This document shows, in pieces, positions 1 through 5,177 of a stretch of 5,710 bases of DNA. Origin of the DNA: Chitinophagaceae bacterium. Lineage in GTDB: Bacteria > Bacteroidota > Bacteroidia > Chitinophagales > Chitinophagaceae. Where the stretch lies: NCBI GenBank assembly GCA_947463105.1, contig CANHSD010000182.1:1-5710 (forward strand), given 5' to 3'. How positions within the stretch are numbered: the first letter of the stretch is position 1; every line of letters begins with the position of its first letter. A program made the translations under genes and the position numbers. Under the pieces are notes generated by a model, which saw only the letters and a list, made by a program, of their open reading frames with translations, was not told the origin of the DNA and searched no databases.

Positions 1-806
1 ACATAGTCTGGTGCAACGCAGGTTTGACCTGCATTCATCAGCTTACTCCACACAATTTTTTTGGCAGCATAACCAAGGTTGGCAGAACGGTCAACAATAC
101 AAGGACTCTTACCTCCCAATTCAAGGGTTACCGGCACCAGTTTTTTGGCAGCCATCTCCATGATCTTTTGCCCAACGCCGGTACTGCCGGTAAAAAATAC
201 ATGATCAAACCTTACCTGGTTCATCATGGCAGGAATCACTTCTCCTCCTACGCCCTGTACTACATGCACGTAGTCCTGGGCAAAAATGGAACTGATGATT
301 TTCTCTACAACCATTGCCGTATGGGCAGCTTCTTCTGAAGGCTTTATGATTGCCGTATTGCCTCCGGCGATGGCGCTGATCAGTGGGCCTATTGTCAGCA
401 GGCAAGGATAATTCCAAGGTCCGATGATCAGCACAATTCCCAGGGGATCGCGGTATACTTTGCTTGTAGACGGGAAAAGCATCAGCGGTGTTGAAACCGA
501 CTGCGGCCTGGCCCATGCACGCAGGTGCTTGATGGTAAAATCAATCTCTCTCAACAATTGGCCAATTTCTGAGCCAAAGGCTTCGTATGTTGACTTCCTG
601 AGGTCTTTGTAAAGCGCTTCCACAATTTCAGCCTCATGCAACAAGATGGCTACCTTGAGTTTTTTGAGCTGTTCAATCCTGAAAGCTACCGGCCGGGTTT
701 GTCCACTATTGAAAAAATGGAGTTGTCCTGCAAATACTTCAGTGATGTTGAACCGATCCTCTCCAAGAGAAGGCTGAACTGATTGGTGTTGAATGGTTGA
801 ATTCAT
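1..806 (-). CDS. Aldehyde dehydrogenase, class 3 (ALDH3) type, C-terminus beyond the window
   Basis: Oxidises aldehydes to carboxylic acids with NAD(P)+; probably cytoplasmic and perhaps acting on fatty or aromatic aldehydes, though the substrate cannot be read from sequence. 268 codons are visible from the ATG at 806 (N-terminus MNSTIQHQS) to the window edge, about 60% of the roughly 455-470 residues usual in the family. Landmarks in order: GPWNYP with the oxyanion-hole Asn132, KPSE at about 157-160, the cofactor loop FFTGSTGVG (204-212), LELGGKSP with general base Glu229, and NAGQTCVAPDY with nucleophile Cys263. The Glu-Cys spacing of 34 residues and the short N-terminus fit ALDH3 better than the longer ALDH1/2 enzymes. 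The reading frame is open with no breaks. It lies 68 nt downstream of the RidA gene on the same strand and could be co-transcribed with it. The family is certain; the subclass is inferred. Confidence 0.93.
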   Translation of the reverse strand, partial: MNSTIQHQSVQPSLGEDRFNITEVFAGQLHFFNSGQTRPVAFRIEQLKKLKVAILLHEAEIVEALYKDLRKSTYEAFGSEIGQLLREIDFTIKHLRAWARPQSVSTPLMLFPSTSKVYRDPLGIVLIIGPWNYPCLLTIGPLISAIAGGNTAIIKPSEEAAHTAMVVEKIISSIFAQDYVHVVQGVGGEVIPAMMNQVRFDHVFFTGSTGVGQKIMEMAAKKLVPVTLELGGKSPCIVDRSANLGYAAKKIVWSKLMNAGQTCVAPDY

Positions 807-874
807 GATGAGGTATCTTTTGAAACAAACAAAGGGTAAGATAGTTCATTTTTAAGCAGCTTGTGCCAGCCCAT

Positions 875-1255
875 CTACCCTGCCGCAATCATGCTGATTT
901 CTACATTGACGCCCTTGGGCAATCCTTTCACGGCGACGGTCTCCCTGGCTGGATAATCCCCGGTAAAATAGTCAGCATAGATGCTATTGACAACAGTAAA
1001 AAGGGACATATCGGTAAGAAAAATCGTTGTTTTTACCACAGCTGAAAAATCCAATTCTGCTGCTGCAAGAATGGCTGCCAGGTTCTTCATGACCTGATGG
1101 GTTTCGCCTTCAATGTCTGTAGCTTCGATATTGCCCGTTGCAGGATCCATGGCAATCTGACCGGAAATGAAAAGCAATCCATTGGCCTTTACCGATTGGT
1201 TGTATGGACCAATGGGTGCAGGTGCTTTGTCTGTATTGATGATTTGTTTGATCAT
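875..1255 (-). CDS. ridA: RidA/YjgF/UK114-family enamine/imine deaminase
   Basis: RidA proteins hydrolyse reactive enamine/imine intermediates (such as 2-aminoacrylate from PLP enzymes) to keto acids and ammonia; they are small cytoplasmic trimers. The 126-residue length is the family norm. Visible landmarks: the N-terminal APAPIGPYNQ (11-20), LLFISGQIAMDP (27-38), the DYPARETVAVKGLP block with Arg104 at the position of the catalytic, carboxylate-binding Arg105 of archetypal RidA, and VNVEISMIA at the C-terminus with Glu118 matching Glu120. Retaining Arg and Glu supports an active deaminase rather than an inactive Rid paralogue. I chose the ATG at 1255 because it gives the canonical MIKQIINTDKAPAPIG start; an in-frame upstream extension to 1336 would run through the intergenic space and across the tsaB start. 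The gene is divergent from tsaB and precedes the aldehyde dehydrogenase gene. Confidence 0.93.
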   Translation of the reverse strand: MIKQIINTDKAPAPIGPYNQSVKANGLLFISGQIAMDPATGNIEATDIEGETHQVMKNLAAILAAAELDFSAVVKTTIFLTDMSLFTVVNSIYADYFTGDYPARETVAVKGLPKGVNVEISMIAAG

Positions 1256-1300
1256 GATGATTTTATTTTGAATAACGAAGATAATTGCTTTCGTGCAACC

Positions 1301-1308
1301 TATTTTTG
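1301..1308 (+). promoter_or_regulatory. Candidate Bacteroidota -7 box for tsaB
   Basis: TATTTTTG matches the TAnnTTTG element used by the Bacteroidota primary sigma factor. It ends 6 nt before the tsaB ATG at 1315, so a transcript starting at the usual distance would have almost no leader. I could not find a TTG at the normal -33 distance, so support is partial. It lies in the 59-bp divergent spacer between ridA and tsaB. Confidence 0.35.
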
Positions 1309-1314
1309 CAAACC

Positions 1315-1995
1315 ATGGCCAATGTTGCAGCAACATACATCCTTCAGATCAATACAGCGTTCAATGAAGCATGCGTCGGCATTGGCCTCAATGGAGCGTT
1401 GGTGGATGAGTCCATCAATACCACCCAACAGGAACATGCAGGATTCCTGCAGCCGGCCATCCAGGAACTCTGTAAACGCACAGGCATTGGATTGAAAACA
1501 TTGGCTGCTGTTTCGGTGATGAATGGCCCCGGATCATACACGGGCTTGAGGGTCGGTTTGTCTGCTGCGAAAGGGATATGCTATGCCTTGAAAATTCCAC
1601 TCATCTGTATCAATACCCTCGATTGGATTGCCTTTGGCAACCTGTCTGACAACATTGATCTGGTTTGCCCAATGATTGATGCCAGGCGAATGGAAGTCTT
1701 TACAGGATTATATTCCAGGGAAATGAACAGGGTCCTTGAACCATCCGCACTTGTATTGGACGAGCAAAGTTTTGCAGCAGAACTGGTTGAAAAACGGATA
1801 GGTTTTGTAGGCAATGGGGCAGCCAAATGGGAGGAGATCTGTTCCGACTCCAATGCGGCATTCCCTGCTTCAATGGAGGATTCCGGTCATTTTTGCCAAA
1901 TGGCATTGATAGCTTACCAAAACAAGCAGTTTGCCGACCTCGCCTATGCCGAACCTTTTTATATAAAGGAATTTTACAATACACAGAAAAAATAA
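1315..1995 (+). CDS. tsaB: tRNA t6A37 threonylcarbamoyltransferase complex dimerisation subunit TsaB
   Basis: TsaB pairs with the catalytic TsaD (plus TsaE) to transfer the threonylcarbamoyl group made by TsaC onto A37 of ANN-decoding tRNAs, giving t6A. It has an ASKHA fold but is a non-catalytic partner. The 226-residue product fits the family length of about 220-235. Landmarks: TYILQINTAF (7-16, the first phosphate-loop strand), the EHAGFLQP segment (40-47), the family signature GPGSYTGLRVG (71-81), MIDARRMEVF (120-129) and the C-terminal YAEPFYIKEF (211-220). The ATG at 1315 places the conserved first strand at the expected distance from the N-terminus; an in-frame TTG at 1285 is an unlikely alternative. 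No Shine-Dalgarno is visible and a -7-like box sits just upstream, so the mRNA may be leaderless. The other t6A genes are not in the window. Confidence 0.93.
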   Translation: MANVAATYILQINTAFNEACVGIGLNGALVDESINTTQQEHAGFLQPAIQELCKRTGIGLKTLAAVSVMNGPGSYTGLRVGLSAAKGICYALKIPLICINTLDWIAFGNLSDNIDLVCPMIDARRMEVFTGLYSREMNRVLEPSALVLDEQSFAAELVEKRIGFVGNGAAKWEEICSDSNAAFPASMEDSGHFCQMALIAYQNKQFADLAYAEPFYIKEFYNTQKK

Positions 1996-2050
1996 TGCGT
2001 ATTACCCGTATATTCGTTCTACCTACTCACCAAGCTAACAAACACCTCTT

Positions 2051-2419
2051 ATGGCTTCATTCCTTCACGAGGGTGATTACCTTCAATCTTCAAACACAGC
2101 ACCGAAATCAGATCTCTTGAAAACGCACGCCCCATCACTGGATCTACTTAGTATCAAAAAGGCTTCTCTTACCTTCAGGGCAATCAACCATCCTTTGCGG
2201 CAAGAAATGATCAGGATGATCGATAGCAAAGGGCATACAACCGTTACAGAATTATTTGTTGAAATGCGCCTGAAACAATCTGTTGCCAGTCAGCACCTCG
2301 CGATCCTGCGCAGGGCTGGACTGGTGAAAAAAATAAGGGATGGAAAATTCATGTATTATAAGTTGAACCTTGAAAGGCTTGAACTTTTGAATAAAATGGT
2401 AACAGACCTCTTGAAATAG
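2051..2419 (+). CDS. ArsR/SmtB-family winged-helix transcriptional repressor, cysteine-free
   Basis: A small DNA-binding protein of 122 residues. After a poorly conserved N-terminal stretch (1-33) come the helices around ASLTFRAINHPLRQEMIRMID (38-58), a helix-turn-helix (about 63-90, including SVASQHLAILRRAGLV, typical of the ArsR recognition helix), a beta wing (KKIRDGKFMYYKLN, 93-106) and a C-terminal dimerisation helix (107-122). There is no cysteine anywhere and no DxH pattern in the last helix, so the usual ArsR and SmtB metal sites are absent. It probably senses something other than a thiol-bound metal, or works without a ligand. It follows tsaB by 55 nt on the same strand and converges on the acyltransferase gene. 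The start at 2051 is the first in-frame ATG, but the long N-terminus leaves it slightly uncertain. The target is unknown. Confidence 0.88.
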   Translation: MASFLHEGDYLQSSNTAPKSDLLKTHAPSLDLLSIKKASLTFRAINHPLRQEMIRMIDSKGHTTVTELFVEMRLKQSVASQHLAILRRAGLVKKIRDGKFMYYKLNLERLELLNKMVTDLLK

Positions 2420-2423
2420 TCAG

Positions 2424-3332
2424 TTACAGGTTCAGTTTTTCTAACGCAAGCCCGGCATACTCAGTTTTATAAGGGTGTTTCCACCTGCGATGGCTCCATA
2501 GATAATTGTCTGGCCGCTCCCGGATTCGGGCTTCAATGTATTGGATGTACCGAAGCGTTAGCTCGCCAGGCTGTAATGAAGCTGGATCATCTGTGATTTT
2601 CTCTACAGCAAACGTATACACTCCACGCCTGAGCTTGTAAAAATTACCGAAAAGAACCACCGTATCTCGCGCGCGGGCAGCCTTTTCGGGACCCATCACA
2701 AAGGGAGCCGGTTTACCGAAAAAGTTGACCCACCAGGCTTTTGACGGAAGTCCGGGATTCTGGTCCGCCACCAATGCGATGACATAATGCTTGTCCTGGT
2801 GGGGCAGAAAATTATGCTTGAAATCATTGGCAGGAATCAAGACCGTACCAAACCTCGACCGGATTTTTTTAAACAATTGTTCAAAAAAAGGATTGATGAT
2901 GGGTTGATATACCCCAAGGAAAGGAAGCTTCATTTCCCTTGAAACACCCTGATTGACAATCTCCCAATTGAAATTGTGCAGGGCATGAATCTGGATGTTC
3001 TTATCGGTTCCTGAAACCATTTCAAATACATGTGGATCGGACACAAACATCTTGTCAATCAGGCTTTCGCCAGCACTGATCAATTTGATAGACTCCAGCA
3101 TGGAGTCTGTAAAATTGCTGTAAAATGCTTTTGCAATCTTGCTTCTTTCCGCGCCAGACTTTTCCGGAAAGGCAATGGCCAGGTTGGATAATACAACAGC
3201 TTTTCTGTACCCGATGATGCGGTACACAACAAAGGATATAAAATCACTGATCCCATACAAGGCCCAAAGCGGCATCAATGAAACCAAATACAGCAGGCCA
3301 TAAAGCATGCGGTTTTTCAGCTGGATCTTCAT
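2424..3332 (-). CDS. LpxL/HtrB-type lipid A (lysophospholipid) acyltransferase family protein
   Basis: Members transfer an acyl chain from acyl-ACP to lipid A precursors or related lipids at the inner face of the cytoplasmic membrane. The 302-residue product has an N-terminal hydrophobic anchor (about 9-40, MLYGLLYLVSLMPLWALYG onward), the catalytic HX4E motif as HNFNWE (His119, Glu124), the VADQNPG segment (188-194) followed by FFGKPAPFVMGPEKAAR (204-220), and the C-terminal signature YLWSHRRWK (277-285). All are hallmarks of the LpxL/LpxM family. The usual glycine in HxGNWE is Phe121 here. The start at 3332 lies 11 nt after the CDGSH stop and is preceded by GGAGG only one base away. It is the last of three minus-strand genes and ends 4 bp from the convergent ArsR gene. 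The acceptor lipid (lipid A or another lipid) cannot be told from sequence. Confidence 0.9.
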   Translation of the reverse strand: MKIQLKNRMLYGLLYLVSLMPLWALYGISDFISFVVYRIIGYRKAVVLSNLAIAFPEKSGAERSKIAKAFYSNFTDSMLESIKLISAGESLIDKMFVSDPHVFEMVSGTDKNIQIHALHNFNWEIVNQGVSREMKLPFLGVYQPIINPFFEQLFKKIRSRFGTVLIPANDFKHNFLPHQDKHYVIALVADQNPGLPSKAWWVNFFGKPAPFVMGPEKAARARDTVVLFGNFYKLRRGVYTFAVEKITDDPASLQPGELTLRYIQYIEARIRERPDNYLWSHRRWKHPYKTEYAGLALEKLNL

Positions 3333-3333
3333 G

Positions 3334-3338
3334 CCTCC
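3334..3338 (-). promoter_or_regulatory. Shine-Dalgarno-like GGAGG before the acyltransferase start
   Basis: On the minus strand GGAGG is followed by a single C and then the ATG at 3332. The match to the anti-SD is good but the 1-nt spacing is far tighter than the usual 5-9 nt, so it may not act as a ribosome binding site. The next in-frame ATG (codon 9) would be about 25 nt away, too distant to be served instead. Confidence 0.3.
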
Positions 3339-3343
3339 AGTTA

Positions 3344-3613
3344 CTAGGGCTGGTTATGGCTTCCGTCGCAGAATGGAGGGTTTTTCGACTTTTTGCACTG
3401 ACAAAGCCAAACTTCCTTCTCTTCCTCAAAGGTTACCTTCAGGCTGGCATATGGGTTTCCTTCTATTTTCTTGTGCTTCCCGTCGCAGAAAGGCTGTTTT
3501 TCACTCAAGCCACAGGTGCACCAGGCATAGGTCTTGCCTGCTTCCACTTTCACGCAACAGGGTTCAGGTTTGGCCGCCACCGGAAAACCTTCATTAGGGA
3601 TCAATTCTTCCAT
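3344..3613 (-). CDS. Dual CDGSH iron-sulfur (NEET-like) protein
   Basis: An 89-residue protein with two complete CDGSH motifs, each able to bind one [2Fe-2S] cluster through three Cys and one His. Motif 1 is WCTCGLSEKQPFCDGKH (ligands Cys32, Cys34, Cys43, His47); motif 2 is CQCKKSKNPPFCDGSH (Cys71, Cys73, Cys82, His86). Two tandem motifs without a membrane anchor resemble the mitochondrial CISD3 (MiNT) type rather than single-motif mitoNEET. A further CC pair at 19-20 precedes motif 1. Proposed roles of the family are cluster or electron transfer and redox sensing; the partner here is unknown. The start at 3613 overlaps the end of meaB by 20 nt, pointing to co-transcription and possible translational coupling. 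The TAG stop is followed directly by an in-frame TAA. Cytoplasmic location is inferred from the lack of a signal peptide. Confidence 0.94.
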   Translation of the reverse strand: MEELIPNEGFPVAAKPEPCCVKVEAGKTYAWCTCGLSEKQPFCDGKHKKIEGNPYASLKVTFEEEKEVWLCQCKKSKNPPFCDGSHNQP

Positions 3614-4361
3614 TATCTTGTATTTTATTGTTTAAAAATGATGTGATAAATGCCTTCAGCTCAACAACACCTTTTCCAGTTGTTGCAACAGTATTGACTA
3701 CAGTGGCTTCTGGGCGCTGGTTTCGGGAGGATGAATGGAGCATGTTTTTCAACTGCGTGGCAAAAAATGCAGCTCCGGGCCTGTCGGCTTTGTTCACCAC
3801 AAAAATGTCTGCCACTTCCATCAATCCGGCCTTCATGAACTGAATCTCATCGCCCGCTTCAGGCACCAATACCAACAGACAGACATCGGCCAGCCTTGCT
3901 ATATCAATTTCTGATTGTCCAACCCCAACTGTTTCCAGGATGATCAGGTCAAACCCACAACCCTGCAAAAAAGCAGTAATCTGCTTGGCTGAAGGATGAA
4001 GCCCGCCCAATGATCCCCTGCTGGCCAAAGACCTGATGTAAACCAACGGATGGTTGTACCAGCGGTTCATGCGAATCCTGTCTCCCAGCAATGCCCCTTT
4101 GTTAAATGGAGATGATGGGTCTACACAAACAACGGCTACTTTCTTTTCTTCCGCAACAAATGCCTCCACAAGGGCATCGACCAAGGTACTTTTTCCTGCG
4201 CCTGGGGGGCCTGTGATGCCAATCAATGGAACCACTTGCACTGCCGCTGCAGGTGAAATGATTGTATCATACCCCTCTGCCCCATTTTCAATCAGGGAGA
4301 TGCACCTGGCAATGCTTTTCCTGTCGCCCTCCCTTGCCATTTGTATGATTGCCTTGTCCAT
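3594..4361 (-). CDS. meaB: MeaB/ArgK-type GTPase (methylmalonyl-CoA mutase-associated), short C-terminus
   Basis: MeaB proteins are G3E P-loop GTPases that gate cobalamin loading and protect adenosylcobalamin-dependent acyl-CoA mutases, mainly methylmalonyl-CoA mutase, in the cytoplasm. Motifs in this 255-residue product: Walker A GPPGAGKST (51-59), VCVDPSSPF (78-86), GDRIRM (93-98), RSLASRGSLGGL (110-121), the switch II segment ETVGVGQSE (143-151) and the guanine-specificity motif NKAD (190-193). Together these are diagnostic of MeaB/ArgK. The product is clearly shorter than the usual 310-330 residues: it stops soon after the last GTPase-domain elements and lacks the C-terminal arm used for dimerisation in characterised MeaB. 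No break is visible; the stop TAA is followed by an in-frame TGA and lies inside the CDGSH gene. No mutase gene is in the window, so the client is unknown. It is the first gene of a minus-strand unit. Confidence 0.9.
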   Translation of the reverse strand: MDKAIIQMAREGDRKSIARCISLIENGAEGYDTIISPAAAVQVVPLIGITGPPGAGKSTLVDALVEAFVAEEKKVAVVCVDPSSPFNKGALLGDRIRMNRWYNHPLVYIRSLASRGSLGGLHPSAKQITAFLQGCGFDLIILETVGVGQSEIDIARLADVCLLVLVPEAGDEIQFMKAGLMEVADIFVVNKADRPGAAFFATQLKNMLHSSSRNQRPEATVVNTVATTGKGVVELKAFITSFLNNKIQDNGRIDP

Positions 4362-4365
4362 CGTT

Positions 4366-4398
4366 CAAAGTGTAAAATTATCGCATTATGGCGACAAA
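4366..4398 (-). promoter_or_regulatory. Candidate Bacteroidota promoter for the meaB-CDGSH-acyltransferase unit
   Basis: On the minus strand TTTG (4398-4395) is followed after 20 nt by TACACTTTG (4374-4366). This resembles the -33 TTTG and -7 TAnnTTTG elements, with one extra base between TA and TTTG. The -7 box ends 4 nt before the meaB ATG, so transcription would begin at or near the start codon. It lies in the 90-bp divergent spacer shared with coaX. Confidence 0.45.
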
Positions 4399-4426
4399 TA
4401 AAATGAGGCTTTCGGCAACTTTACAC

Positions 4427-4434
4427 CACCTTTG
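4427..4434 (+). promoter_or_regulatory. Candidate -7 box for coaX
   Basis: CACCTTTG matches TAnnTTTG at all fixed positions but the first. It is followed by CACAAAT and lies 17 nt before the coaX ATG at 4452, which would leave a short leader. No TTG is found at the usual -33 spacing, so this is weak. Confidence 0.28.
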
Positions 4435-4451
4435 CACAAATCAATGAGCAA

Positions 4452-5177
4452 ATGAGAACGCTTTGTCTGGATCTTGGCAATACCCGCATGAAGGCGGCAC
4501 TGTTTGAGAACGGGCAACTCCTCAGCAACCATGCCTTGGAAAATGATGGTGTGGTGACCATTGAAGCGCTGTTGAACGAATACCAGCCCGAAAGGTCCAT
4601 CCTTTCTTCTGTTATCCACCATGCACCAGCCATCAACCAACTGCTGGAAGAAAGAACCCAATTTCACTTGCTCAACCACCTTTCAAAGCTCAACTTCACT
4701 GTTCCAGTCGGAAAACCAGAGACCATGGGGGCAGACAGGCTTGCCCTTGCTGCGGCAGTTGTTCATTTTTTCCCGGGCAAAAACAACCTGGTGGTAGGTT
4801 TAGGAAGTTGTATTACCTATAATTTCATCAACAAATACAACCAATTCCTGGGCGGGAGCATCTCACCAGGCATGGAAATGCGGTTCAATTCCCTGCATGA
4901 TTATACCGCCTTGTTGCCCGTGGTTAAGAAGGAATGGAACTTCCCACTGGTGGGCTATGACACCAAAACAAACATCCTCAGCGGGGTTGTTTTAGGCATG
5001 GCCAAGGAGATTGAAGGAATAGTTCGTGAATTTGAAGAAAAATACAGGAACTTTAACGTCGTTTTAACCGGGGGTGATTGTACCTATTTTGCGCAGCTGT
5101 TAAAAAACAAGATATTTGCAGACCCCGACTTACTTTACAAAGGATTGTATGCGATCAGTGAGACCAACAACAAATAG
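4452..5177 (+). CDS. coaX: Type III pantothenate kinase
   Basis: Phosphorylates pantothenate with ATP in the first step of coenzyme A synthesis; type III enzymes are cytoplasmic ASKHA-fold dimers. The 241-residue product has DLGNTRMK (7-14, phosphate 1 motif), TMGADRLALAAA with the catalytic-base Asp95 in GADR, GLGSCITYN (116-124, phosphate 2 region), GGSISPGMEMR (134-144), DTKTNILSGV (170-179) and VLTGGD (204-209). The phosphate 2 region normally reads DxGTxxTxD; here the first Asp is Gly116, the Thr is Ser119 and the last Asp is Asn124. This may be a lineage feature or may alter cation or nucleotide handling. The start at 4452 places DLGNT at the expected N-terminal position. It is divergent from meaB, and its end overlaps the next gene by 29 nt, so the two are probably co-transcribed. 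Confidence 0.92.
   Translation: MRTLCLDLGNTRMKAALFENGQLLSNHALENDGVVTIEALLNEYQPERSILSSVIHHAPAINQLLEERTQFHLLNHLSKLNFTVPVGKPETMGADRLALAAAVVHFFPGKNNLVVGLGSCITYNFINKYNQFLGGSISPGMEMRFNSLHDYTALLPVVKKEWNFPLVGYDTKTNILSGVVLGMAKEIEGIVREFEEKYRNFNVVLTGGDCTYFAQLLKNKIFADPDLLYKGLYAISETNNK

Noticed and set aside
24..612. Plus-strand open frames inside the aldehyde dehydrogenase gene
   Set aside because: They are antisense shadows; the minus frame shows uninterrupted ALDH motifs, and the plus-strand products have no recognisable features.
830..838. TACCCTTTG on the minus strand upstream of the aldehyde dehydrogenase as a promoter
   Set aside because: The spacing within the -7 box is off by one and no TTG occurs at the -33 distance, so an independent promoter is not supported; read-through from ridA is as likely.
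1285..1300. Short inverted repeat TTGC...GCAA in the ridA-tsaB spacer as an operator or terminator
   Set aside because: The stem is only 4 bp with a 6-nt loop and no T-run; this is expected by chance.
1285..1314. In-frame upstream extension of tsaB from a TTG codon
   Set aside because: It would add residues before the conserved first beta strand, and the -7-like box lies inside it; the ATG at 1315 gives the family's normal N-terminus.
1256..1336. Longer RidA reading frame starting at 1336
   Set aside because: The extra 27 residues do not resemble RidA and would cross the divergent tsaB start; the ATG at 1255 gives the canonical 126-residue protein.
3278..3646. Plus-strand open frame of about 122 codons across the CDGSH and acyltransferase starts
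   Set aside because: It lies antisense to two genes with unmistakable motifs, and its protein is a low-complexity mix with no family signature.
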